Positions 1 to 5,753 are shown, counted from the first letter of the stretch. The stretch is DNA of 5,753 nt from an uncultured Ruminococcus sp. (GCA_902762335.1 CACWNZ010000216.1:1-5753); one strand, 5' to 3'. A program made the numbers and translations. The notes: generated from the sequence alone by a model not told the origin.

Positions 1-1
1 C

Positions 2-457
2 ATAAACAAGCTCATTGAACACGGATTTCCCGTCAGCGCCCGATCTGCTGTCAGCAATATATATGATGCTGTCGGCATAAGGATAATATGCTCGTTTGCG
101 AGCGATGTTTTCAGCATTGTTGAAGCCCTTGAAAATGATGACGCCCTTGAAATAATCAAGAAAAAGGATTATCTGTCCCGTCCTAAGCCCAACGGATACA
201 GAAGCATACATCTTCGCATACGGCTGAAAGCAACTGATATGCTTGCCGAAATAGAGCTAAGAACGATAGCTATGGATTTCCGGGCGACGCTTGAGCATCA
301 GCTGAAATATAAAAAGAACATTCCCGGAGAGACACTTATTAAAAAAGAACTGAAAAGATGCGCAGATGAGATAGCGTCTGTCGATCTTTCGATGCAGACT
401 ATAAGGGAGATCATTAAAGAGGCGTTGGCAGATCGCTTTCCTTATCCTTCCACTTGA
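2..457 (+). CDS. Small alarmone synthetase, RelA/SpoT domain protein (GTP pyrophosphokinase family), 5' truncated by window edge
   Basis: The open frame runs from the left edge to a TGA at 455-457, giving 151 residues with the true start outside the window. The family transfers pyrophosphate from ATP to GDP or GTP to make (p)ppGpp in the cytoplasm. Seen here: a DAVGIRI motif (residues 22-28; the Asp matches the Mg-binding position), KDYLSRPKPNGYRSIH (55-70; the nucleotide-stacking Tyr and substrate-contacting Asn/His region), and EIELRTIAMDF (83-93; Glu85 matches the catalytic Glu of EIQIRT). LEHQLKYKK follows, then a helical C-terminal tail. No TGS, ACT or other regulatory domain follows, so this is the short RelP/RelQ-like class and not long Rel; the missing N-terminus is probably about 60-100 residues. 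One oddity is AMDFRATLEH, where an aromatic (usually Trp) is expected at the Arg. It is convergent with the minus-strand operon and followed by a terminator at 564-600. Internal ATGs such as 239 are not the start, because conserved motifs lie upstream of them. Confidence 0.9.
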   Translation: MNKLIEHGFPVSARSAVSNIYDAVGIRIICSFASDVFSIVEALENDDALEIIKKKDYLSRPKPNGYRSIHLRIRLKATDMLAEIELRTIAMDFRATLEHQLKYKKNIPGETLIKKELKRCADEIASVDLSMQTIREIIKEALADRFPYPST

Positions 458-508
458 GGGAGTCGGTTTCTCTTCTGTTTATCACTTTATGGGATCCGTT
501 CACAATAT

Positions 509-547
509 TATTACAGCCCCGACCTGAGTTCAGTCGGGGCTGTAATA
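509..547. terminator. Perfect 15-bp stem-loop in convergent intergenic region, possible bidirectional terminator
   Basis: Positions 509-523 and 533-547 are perfect reverse complements, with a GC-rich core (CAGCCCCGAC) and a 9-nt loop (524-532). The position between the ends of two convergent genes fits a terminator. Neither flank has a real T-run: the plus side continues CAGTCTTATC and the minus side ATATTGTG. It may therefore act as a weak terminator, an mRNA 3'-end stabiliser, or the main stop for the minus-strand operon, which has no other stem-loop near its end. Confidence 0.65.
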
Positions 548-563
548 CAGTCTTATCCGTTAA

Positions 564-600
564 GGAGTCGTGATCATTTTATATCGCGGCTCCGTTTTTT
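564..600 (+). terminator. Rho-independent terminator for the alarmone synthetase transcript
   Basis: Plus-strand RNA can fold GGAGUCGUGAU (564-574) against AUCGCGGCUCC (583-593), 11 pairs including two U-G wobbles, with an 8-nt loop. It is followed by G and then six T (595-600). The wobbles pair only in the plus-strand RNA (they would be A-C in the minus transcript), which fixes the direction. The T-run overlaps the TAA stop (599-601) of the opposing gene, so the two transcription units are packed end to end. Confidence 0.8.
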
Positions 601-1243
601 ATTGACCTGCGCGATCCGTCCACGCGGCGGTATAGTCGGAATAGGGCGTGCCGTCCGGGGCGGTGGTCTGTACCGACTCGGAATAGACGGTTATATCAAA
701 CTCGTCTATATCGTCATCGGACTCGTTCACGGTCTTTATATAGGTAAACAGCGGCGGCGTGGCGCTGCCTGCGGGAAGAACGCTTTTGTAGTAATAATAT
801 CCCGCAAGAGGAGTTCCGCTGTCGTCGGGGACAAAGCTCCAATCGTCGCCGCGGTTGACGTACTCAACGAAGGTCAGCCTGCCGTCGTCGGGGTCGATTA
901 TCCTTTCCGCGCTGAAGAAGTTTAGCGCATCGGGATCGTCGCCGTCGGAAATAAACGAACGGCTGCGCGCGAAGCTGTCGGAGAAATCCGCATAGACCCG
1001 CACGAAGCAGGGCGCGCCGCCCGTATTTTTTATTGAGACGGTCTTTCTGAATATATTGTCCCCCGTCGTCTGCTCGTCGGGCGGGTCGAACGTCTCGGAT
1101 ACGCCTATGACGTTCTGCGGGATCTTTATCTCGTTGGGACTGCTGTCCCGCGTGACGAAATAAGCCGTTACTGCGGACACCGCCACCAGCAGGGCAAGCA
1201 GAGTGCCGCCGATGAAAAACAACGTTTTATTGTTTCTTTTCAC
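599..1243 (-). CDS. TasA/camelysin-like exported protein with SipW-type signal region (third small subunit)
   Basis: The protein has 214 residues and starts at GTG (1241-1243), 8 nt after AGGAGG (1252-1257). The N-terminus has a basic stretch (MKRNNK), a hydrophobic segment (about residues 8-27) and then AYFVTRDSSPN. This matches the A-Y-F-(T)-x-x-x-x-x-N pattern that follows the cleavage region of SipW-processed proteins such as TasA and CalY. The ectodomain carries KTVSIKNTGGAPCFVRVYADFS (67-88), GYYYYK, LFTYIKTVN and, near the C-terminus, FDITVYSESVQT. These align with the 'NTG..(I)YVFARVTVP', 'FGY', 'FDKVQLRN' and 'ISIDAFGIQ' segments of the neighbouring gene, so the two are paralogues. 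Its stop is 3' of all genes in the operon. There is no LPXTG and no C-terminal membrane segment. By family it should be secreted and could assemble into fibres or a matrix; the exact job is unknown. Confidence 0.7.
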   Translation of the reverse strand: MKRNNKTLFFIGGTLLALLVAVSAVTAYFVTRDSSPNEIKIPQNVIGVSETFDPPDEQTTGDNIFRKTVSIKNTGGAPCFVRVYADFSDSFARSRSFISDGDDPDALNFFSAERIIDPDDGRLTFVEYVNRGDDWSFVPDDSGTPLAGYYYYKSVLPAGSATPPLFTYIKTVNESDDDIDEFDITVYSESVQTTAPDGTPYSDYTAAWTDRAGQ

Positions 1244-1246
1244 TGC

Positions 1247-2026
1247 TCAGCCCTCCTGATTGCGGTAATATGTAAGTATCCCTTCAAGCTCCTGCTTTGT
1301 CAGACTGCGGGGGTCGGCTATCTCAAGACTGCCCCTCAGCTCATCGGACTGTATACCGAAGGCGTCTATGCTTATTTCTGCGACGGTATCGGCAGGCAGC
1401 GAGCCCTCAAGGATATTCCTGAGCTGCACCTTATCGAATATAGTCGTAGTAGAGCTGCCGCTGTCCCCTGCCGTTAGCAAGGAGCCGTAGCCGAACAAAT
1501 AGGAATGTGTTTTTTTTCGGATATCCTCCTCACAGCTTAAAAAGATCCATTTGCTCTGATAGGAGAATGCTCCCGTATCGGTTATCGTAAAGTCCTGCGC
1601 AAAGCCGTCCGTATCTGCGCCGTTCTGCTTATCACGAGCCTCGCTTATGATATTGAACAGCTCCATGAGCCTTGCTCCGTCGGGATCGGGCAGGTTGGCG
1701 TTCTCACCCCCGGATATAACGGGTACCGCCTCGCCGCAGGGTACGGTGACCCTTGCAAAAACGTAGATATCCACGGTGCCGGTATTGACTATTCGCGGGT
1801 CCTTGGGAACGAAGCTGTTCGGAACGGCAAACCTGTCCTTCTCATTTTCGGGGTAGTTATCCTCCTTTACGGTAAGCTCTGCAAGCCCGACCGAAAAGAT
1901 GTTATCCGCCGTTTTCTTGAGAAAGACGTTGGCAAGCGAGGGCGCGGTGAAGAGCGCAAGCACTAAAACACCTGCCATAATGAGCAGTATTGCGGTACGC
2001 AGCCGTATTCTTCTTATCTTAGCCAT
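1247..2026 (-). CDS. TasA/camelysin-like exported protein with SipW-type signal region (second small subunit)
   Basis: The protein has 259 residues and starts at ATG (2024-2026), 7 nt after the stop of the preceding gene. Its ribosome binding site is weak (GGCGGGTGA overlapping that stop), so translation may depend on coupling. Residues 1-11 are strongly basic (MAKIRRIRLRT), 12-28 are hydrophobic, and LANVFLKKTADNIFSVG (31-47) resembles the post-cleavage N-x-F-x-x-G stretch of TasA/CalY-type proteins. The ectodomain has VPKDPRIVNTGTVDIYVFARVTVP (from residue 73), then SYLFGYGSLL, TIFDKVQLRNI and SIDAFGIQSDEL. It matches the broken gene at 2034-2746 segment by segment (VPKDPRIVN / LPKDPRLQN; TIFDKVQLRNI / TLFDYIELKNI). 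No anchor or C-terminal membrane helix is seen. An A8 tract (plus 1510-1517) lies within the codons for RKKT. The role is inferred to be a secreted fibre or matrix subunit; specific function is unknown. Confidence 0.7.
   Translation of the reverse strand: MAKIRRIRLRTAILLIMAGVLVLALFTAPSLANVFLKKTADNIFSVGLAELTVKEDNYPENEKDRFAVPNSFVPKDPRIVNTGTVDIYVFARVTVPCGEAVPVISGGENANLPDPDGARLMELFNIISEARDKQNGADTDGFAQDFTITDTGAFSYQSKWIFLSCEEDIRKKTHSYLFGYGSLLTAGDSGSSTTTIFDKVQLRNILEGSLPADTVAEISIDAFGIQSDELRGSLEIADPRSLTKQELEGILTYYRNQEG
1252..1257 (-). promoter_or_regulatory. Ribosome binding site that fixes the GTG start of the 214-residue TasA-like gene
   Basis: The minus strand reads AGGAGG here, 8 nt before GTG at 1241-1243. 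The motif lies inside the last codons (CAG GAG GGC) of the preceding gene, whose TGA (1247-1249) ends 3 nt before the GTG. This is a typical arrangement for translational coupling and supports equal or linked production of the two TasA-like proteins. Confidence 0.8.
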
Positions 2027-2033
2027 AAACTAC

Positions 2034-2746
2034 TCACCCGCCGTAATTATTGTCGTCCTCGTCTATCAGTCTGTATATCCTCGAAAGCTGACCCTCCGAC
2101 AGAACGTTCTTGCTGCCGCCAAGCTCCTTGCTTATGCCGTCTATGCCGTCAGCCATTACTGCGTACCCCTCTACCTTTACGTTGAGCCTGTCGTCGGGGT
2201 CTATCTCGAACTGCCGAATATTCTTCAGCTCGATATAGTCGAACAGCGTTTCGGTGGATTCACCGTTGTGAAGATATACGCAGTAACCGAAAACGTAGGT
2301 GCGCGTATCGTCCTGTCCGTTTTTGCCCTCTTCAAACGAGGTCAGCTCCACCCAGAAGTCTTTGTCGTTGGGATCCTCTCTCAGGTGGAAGCTCGTTTCC
2401 GCTTCTTCGGCTCTTTCCTTCGTTTTGAGGTAGAACACCTCTCGGCGGCGGCTTCCCTGTGCCTGCGTGCCGTCGTCGTTTATAACGGTAGTCTCGTAAA
2501 CGGGAACGGTCACCTTCATGAACACGAACAGATCAATATTCTCAACGTTCTGAAGGCGGGGATCCTTCGGGAGCAGTGTGTTTCAAACAGCGCAACGTCC
2601 ATTACCGTGGCGTGAAGCCTGTTGGTAACGCTGTCATAGCTTGTAAAATAGGCAAGGCTGAAGGACGCCCCGAGTATCATAAGCAGATCCGCTATGCCTG
2701 CCCATAGAAATATTTTTCTTTTCAGACGGATATTACGCTTTTTCAC
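2034..2746 (-). pseudogene. TasA/camelysin-like exported protein interrupted by a frameshift near 2576-2581 (first small subunit)
   Basis: Two overlapping minus frames together form one protein of about 236 residues. Frame one starts at GTG (2744-2746) behind a strong AGGAGG and encodes a basic stretch (MKKRNIRLKRK), a hydrophobic segment (12-32) and AYFTSYDSVTNRLHATVMDVALFETH, a classic SipW/TasA-type N-terminus. It then degenerates and stops at 2516-2518. Frame two becomes open after an in-frame TGA at 2583-2585. It continues LLPKDPRLQNVENIDLF, KVTVPVYE, TYVFGYC, TLFDYIELKNI and VEGYAVMADGI to a TGA at 2034-2036, aligning throughout with the intact 259-residue neighbour. The shift is -1 (one base lost or two gained), best placed at ACACAC (plus 2576-2581); removing one AC gives ETLLPKDPR. 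The C-terminal frame has no ribosome binding site of its own near GTG 2523-2525. It is either a true pseudogene, a phase-off allele or a sequence error. A TTG at 2789-2791 would extend the first frame but is rejected. Confidence 0.8.
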
Positions 2747-2754
2747 CGCTCTCA

Positions 2755-2760
2755 CCTCCT
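2755..2760 (-). promoter_or_regulatory. Ribosome binding site that fixes the GTG start at 2744-2746
   Basis: The minus strand reads AGGAGG, extended to AGGAGGTGAG, 8 nt before GTG 2744-2746. This near-perfect match to the 16S rRNA tail makes GTG 2746 the start in preference to the TTG at 2791, which would overlap the end of the upstream adhesin gene and add 15 non-signal-like residues before the basic stretch. Confidence 0.85.
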
Positions 2761-2783
2761 GTGACAGTTCTTTGTATCCCGCC

Positions 2784-5753
2784 CTATGCAACGTGGTTTA
2801 TAGCAATGGAATTATGGCTTACGCCGAAGTAGTTTGTAAGCCTGTTGTTGAATTTCATATATGCCGAATCGGGTACGCCTCCCGTAATGCCGAGCTTGAA
2901 CTCAAGGCTGCTGCCTCCCTGCTTTGCCTCCCCGACCTCAACGCTCTCGTCGTTTATCCTCAGCTCCGTTGCCGTCGTGCCGCTGAGGAACTCCGCGCTC
3001 TCGGGGGAATATCTGTCCACGCTCAGCTCCTCTGCTATATACCGTCCCTTTGTTACAAGAAGCTCTGTTGAGCCGCTGAGACTTTCGTTTTCGAGCACGA
3101 TGCTGCAAAGGAAGTCGTCGCCCGTATCGAGATTTTTCAGTCTGAACAGGAAGGTCGGCGTACCGAACGCCTCTACCGCGGTGTCGATCTCCTTTTCAAG
3201 CCGCACCGCATAAATGCGCGCCGTGGGATCGTCGTAGTATCTGTTGGTAAAGGTGACCTCAACGTCAAGCTCGCTCTCGTCAACGGTCTCCTCTGCGGTC
3301 GAAAGCGAACGGAAGGTCTTTCTGTTGCTGCCGCCCGCGCTTGCGATAACGGCGCCCTCGTTGCCCCTTATGCGGTACGACGATATATAGTTTATCGCGG
3401 GAGCCTCGGTAACGGTGTATTTTGCCTCAACGGGAAGATCCTTCAGCTTGACGGACTGCCCGTGCTTCAGCTCTAAAACAAGCTCCGCTGTGCCGTCGGA
3501 TGCCGAGGTAAAGCTGTCCTCGGCTTCTATGCCCGCGTAATTCAGCATGGTGTACTGCATATCGTATTCCGTCAAGCCGTCAAGACCCGAAAGGCTTATC
3601 ACAAGGGTAAAGCCCGTGCGGCTGTATTCCGCAAAGGGAAGCTCTCCTCCCGACATATCCACCATTTTGGTAACCGTGAGATCGCGCTGTACCTTAGTGT
3701 TGGTAAAGAAAACGGTCATCTCCTCGTTTTCGTTTACCGTCTCCTCCGCCGTGCTCAGAGCCGTGAAGTTCTCTTCGTTTGCATCGCTCTCCTTTACGGC
3801 GCTGCCGCCCGAGCCGCTGTTCACAAGCTCGTACGAGGCTATCCATTCGTTAGCGCCCTCGGTTATCCTGTAGGTACTGCCCACGGGCAGCTTATAGAAC
3901 ACGAGCTCCTCGTCGGACGCCATTTCAAAGTCTGTAACGAGCGAGCCGTTTTCATCGGCTGTTCTCAGTCCGAGGCTCGTTCTTATTATTTCCCCGGACG
4001 CAAGCCCTGCGAATTCCGCAGTAAAGGCAAAGGTGTCAAAGTTGTTGTCCGCCGCATTTTCAAGCCGCTTGACAAGTCTGAGATTCTGTCTTGCGTTTCT
4101 TGTATTCGTAAACACCACGGTTATCTCCTCGTCCGCCTCCACGAATTCTGTCGCCGTAGAGAGCGAAAGCGAGGCTGTGGAGTTTGCTCCCGTGGGCTGT
4201 ATGATATTGCCCGTATCCTGCGCATCTGTTATGAAGAAGGACGATACGTAATCGCCGCCCGCCTCGGTTATCTTATAGGACGACCCTGCGGGAAGCTCGG
4301 AGAACGTGATCTCATCGCCGTTTCCGAGGGTGAGATCCACCGTTGCCGTTCCCCTGCTGTTCGAGGTGAACGAGGAGCCGTCGGAAAGCGTGTATTCCTC
4401 TTCCGCGTGGAGTCCCTCAAGATATACGGTAAACAGATAATCAAGCTCGTTTTCGTAAATGCCCGTTACGAGCTTTCTGAGGGTGAAGGAATTGAATACC
4501 TCGGGGACAGACGACTTCGTATTGGTATAGATCACCCTTGAGGTGATGTCGGTCTCTATAACGCCCGTATCGTTCCAACCGCTCTTAGAGAAGGTCTCTG
4601 TGTCCTCCTCGGTGACGGTATAATGATATCCGCTCGGGATATAGTCGAGCATACAGGTCATGCCGCCGGGGATCCTTATCCTTCCGACACCGTTGCTGAA
4701 CGCCACGCCGCCAAAAAGCGAGGTGCCGCTGAGGGCTTCGCCGTTTTCGTCCGTAAGCGTTACGGTAAACAGGAAGGTCCTCTCAAGGTCGCTTTCGGTA
4801 AGCTCCGCCCCTCTCTCGGCGGCAAGCACCTTCTTTATGGAAAGTGAGCCGTATTCCGGCTCTACCTCGGGATAATCGACGAGCCTGTTGGTTATCGTTC
4901 CCTTAAGATCCCTTACCTCAAGCGGAGAATCCTGAAGATTTGAAGCGATATAATCCTCTATCTCCTCCTCCCACGCATAATAATGCACGTTGGGATTAAG
5001 CCCCGTAAAGGTATATACCCACACGGAATCCGATACCTTTACTATTACACAGCTGTCCTCGTTTGTGGATACAAGCTCTGACGAGTTGTTTATTCCTGCG
5101 GTCTTGTGCGTAAGATAGCCGCGCGTCTCATCGGAATCGATAACGGCTCTCGTCTTGTCGGTATATGACCCGCTGTACGCAGTGCCGAGCCCGCCGTGAA
5201 GGCGCGGATTATCGTAGAACATTCTGTAGCTCTGGGTAACGCTGTCCGTGTTCCAATAATTCGACACGTAGATAGCCTCAAGCGCGGTAGCCTGGTAGAA
5301 CATATACTGCATATTGGTCACGCTTGAGGTATCAAAGCTGCTGAGATCAAGCGACGTGAGCGCATAACAGTACATGAACATATTGTTCATCGACCTGACG
5401 TTTGCAGTGTAGAAGTTTGACAGATCCACCTGCTCAAGCTGATTGCAGCCGTTGAACATAGAGGTCATGGTCGTTACCCTGTAGGTATTGAAGCTGCGAA
5501 GGTCAAGCGACTTCAGCTTACGGCAGTTGCTGAACAGCGATGACATATCGACTATATTTGAGGTATCGAAGCTACTTATATCAAGGCTCTCAAGCTCATA
5601 GCAGCTGCCGAACATATTATATATCGAGGTCGCCGCAGGAGTTTCAAAGCTGCTGAGATCAAGCTCCTTTATTGCATGGCAGTCGGTGAACATCTGACCG
5701 AGATTAGTCACCTTGCGGGTATCAAAGCCGCTGAGATCAAGCTCCTCAAGCTT
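2784..5753 (-). CDS. BspA-like LRR (DUF285) adhesin with five Cna-B-like stalk domains, N-terminus beyond window
   Basis: The frame is open to the right edge, giving at least 989 residues; the GTG at 5709-5711 is an internal Val in the repeat pattern, not a start. Residues about 1-181 are 26-residue BspA/DUF285 repeats of the form C-x-x-L-x-x-L-D-L-S-S-F-D-T-S-x-V-x-x-M-x-x-M-F. They are closed by a typical cap (RLHGGLGTAYSGSYTDKT). Residues about 222-296 form a short beta-rich linker (VYTFTGLNPNVHYYAWEEE ... TITN). Five Cna-B/SpaA-like domains follow at about 302-412, 422-551, 554-685, 689-837 and 842-971. Each starts with a Lys-bearing strand, has a Y-x-(V/I)-(T/A)-E motif in the middle and ends F/Y-x-N. 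In known families such stalks hold adhesive heads away from the cell. The last residues (FGVSHNSIAINHVA) contain no LPXTG, membrane helix or basic tail, which is odd for this architecture. The protein is presumably exported by an N-terminal signal outside the window. Ligand unknown. Confidence 0.85.
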   Translation of the reverse strand, partial: KLEELDLSGFDTRKVTNLGQMFTDCHAIKELDLSSFETPAATSIYNMFGSCYELESLDISSFDTSNIVDMSSLFSNCRKLKSLDLRSFNTYRVTTMTSMFNGCNQLEQVDLSNFYTANVRSMNNMFMYCYALTSLDLSSFDTSSVTNMQYMFYQATALEAIYVSNYWNTDSVTQSYRMFYDNPRLHGGLGTAYSGSYTDKTRAVIDSDETRGYLTHKTAGINNSSELVSTNEDSCVIVKVSDSVWVYTFTGLNPNVHYYAWEEEIEDYIASNLQDSPLEVRDLKGTITNRLVDYPEVEPEYGSLSIKKVLAAERGAELTESDLERTFLFTVTLTDENGEALSGTSLFGGVAFSNGVGRIRIPGGMTCMLDYIPSGYHYTVTEEDTETFSKSGWNDTGVIETDITSRVIYTNTKSSVPEVFNSFTLRKLVTGIYENELDYLFTVYLEGLHAEEEYTLSDGSSFTSNSRGTATVDLTLGNGDEITFSELPAGSSYKITEAGGDYVSSFFITDAQDTGNIIQPTGANSTASLSLSTATEFVEADEEITVVFTNTRNARQNLRLVKRLENAADNNFDTFAFTAEFAGLASGEIIRTSLGLRTADENGSLVTDFEMASDEELVFYKLPVGSTYRITEGANEWIASYELVNSGSGGSAVKESDANEENFTALSTAEETVNENEEMTVFFTNTKVQRDLTVTKMVDMSGGELPFAEYSRTGFTLVISLSGLDGLTEYDMQYTMLNYAGIEAEDSFTSASDGTAELVLELKHGQSVKLKDLPVEAKYTVTEAPAINYISSYRIRGNEGAVIASAGGSNRKTFRSLSTAEETVDESELDVEVTFTNRYYDDPTARIYAVRLEKEIDTAVEAFGTPTFLFRLKNLDTGDDFLCSIVLENESLSGSTELLVTKGRYIAEELSVDRYSPESAEFLSGTTATELRINDESVEVGEAKQGGSSLEFKLGITGGVPDSAYMKFNNRLTNYFGVSHNSIAINHVA
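2841..4850 (-). repeat. Array of five diverged Cna-B/SpaA-like domain repeats
   Basis: Five domains of about 110-150 residues repeat the order K-strand, YxVTE-like motif, FTNT-like strand. The end strands read VIYTNT, VVFTNT, VFFTNT, VTFTNR and MKFNNR. The second to fourth copies also share a segment LSTA-x-E-x-V-x-E-x-E just before the last strand, which points to duplication of one ancestral domain. The fifth copy is the most diverged (RLEKEID start, YIAEE motif). The exact Pfam assignment (Cna_B, SpaA or a related DUF) cannot be settled by eye. Confidence 0.75.
5211..5753 (-). repeat. Tandem 78-bp (26-residue) BspA/DUF285 leucine-rich repeats
   Basis: There are five units of exactly 26 residues with a conserved leading position at window residues 25, 51, 77, 103 and 129 (Cys in all five). 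A sixth unit of 27 residues begins Ala-Thr-Ala, and a further partial unit runs off the right edge. At DNA level, segments such as ATCAAAGCTGCTGAGATCAAGC (plus strand near 5329, 5643 and 5721) recur with little change, so recombination could change copy number. The repeats build the curved LRR head of the adhesin. Confidence 0.85.

Larger units (their letters stand above)
599..5753 (-). other. Putative surface-protein operon (adhesin plus three TasA-like proteins), open at right edge
   Basis: Four genes lie head to tail on the minus strand with gaps of 37, 7 and 3 nt. Two junctions have strong AGGAGG ribosome binding sites, and no terminator-like hairpin or promoter was seen between genes. 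All four products are predicted to be exported, so co-transcription and a shared surface role are likely. The promoter and first part of the operon must lie beyond 5753. Operon status is inferred from spacing. Confidence 0.75.

Noticed and set aside
602..925. Plus-strand open frame of 107 codons
   Set aside because: It lies wholly opposite the 214-residue TasA-like gene and directly after a terminator; its composition is repetitive and low in information.
2034..2525. The 163-codon frame as an independent cytoplasmic gene
   Set aside because: There is no ribosome binding site before GTG 2523 or ATG 2517, the homology to the neighbour continues upstream of that start in the same frame, and the signal region sits in the overlapping frame.
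2564..2590. Programmed -1 ribosomal frameshift site
   Set aside because: No slippery heptamer in the needed phase is visible between the in-frame TGA and the conserved LPKDPR segment, and no clear stimulatory stem follows.
1899..2615. Long plus-strand open frame of 238 codons opposite the TasA-like genes
   Set aside because: It is antisense to two genes with clear family motifs, has no recognisable domain, and spans the junction of separate minus-strand genes; it is a shadow produced by codon bias.
2747..2791. Upstream TTG start (2789-2791) for the frameshifted TasA-like gene
   Set aside because: It would overlap the adhesin stop and place a strong AGGAGG inside the coding region; GTG 2744-2746 has the correct spacing to that site and gives a normal signal region.
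5090..5281. Minus-strand open frame of 63 codons inside the adhesin gene
   Set aside because: It lies in a different frame within a well-supported repeat and cap region and has no signal or domain.
5211..5753. The 78-bp periodic sequence as a CRISPR array
   Set aside because: The period is a multiple of three, the whole stretch is an open reading frame with the DUF285 repeat pattern, and there are no constant direct repeats with unique spacers.

Overview
The window looks like a chromosomal segment of a Gram-positive Clostridia, most likely a gut Oscillospiraceae/Ruminococcaceae-type organism. This is inferred from the protein families and not from a marker gene: a stand-alone alarmone synthetase, SipW-type (TasA/camelysin-like) exported proteins, a BspA-like leucine-rich-repeat adhesin joined to Cna-B-like stalk domains, strong AGGAGG ribosome binding sites and frequent GTG starts.

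Layout. Positions 2-457 (+) hold the C-terminal 151 residues of a RelA/SpoT-type small alarmone synthetase whose start lies left of the window. Positions 458-598 are a convergent intergenic region with two stem-loops: a perfect 15-bp inverted repeat (509-547) and a plus-strand intrinsic terminator (564-600) whose T-run touches the stop codon of the opposing gene. Everything from 599 to 5753 is on the minus strand and looks like one operon that enters from the right edge. In transcription order it contains: (1) a giant secreted protein, at least 989 residues, open at its N-terminus, with 26-residue BspA/DUF285 leucine-rich repeats followed by five Cna-B-like domains and no LPXTG anchor (2784-5753); (2) a TasA-like exported protein broken by a frameshift at a short AC repeat (2034-2746); (3) an intact TasA-like protein of 259 residues (1247-2026); (4) an intact TasA-like protein of 214 residues (599-1243), started from a GTG and tightly coupled to the gene before it.

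How the genes may work together (inference). The three small proteins share a short N-terminal export signal followed by a beta-rich ectodomain and are diverged paralogues. The large protein offers an adhesive LRR head and a Cna-B-like stalk that may be stiffened by internal isopeptide bonds, but no visible sortase or membrane anchor. A reasonable reading is a surface or matrix assembly in which the small TasA-like subunits form or tether a fibre that carries the adhesin. No SipW-type peptidase, sortase or regulator is inside the window, so the rest of the locus must be sought to the right of 5753. No RNA genes, CRISPR arrays, insertion sequences or operon promoter were seen.
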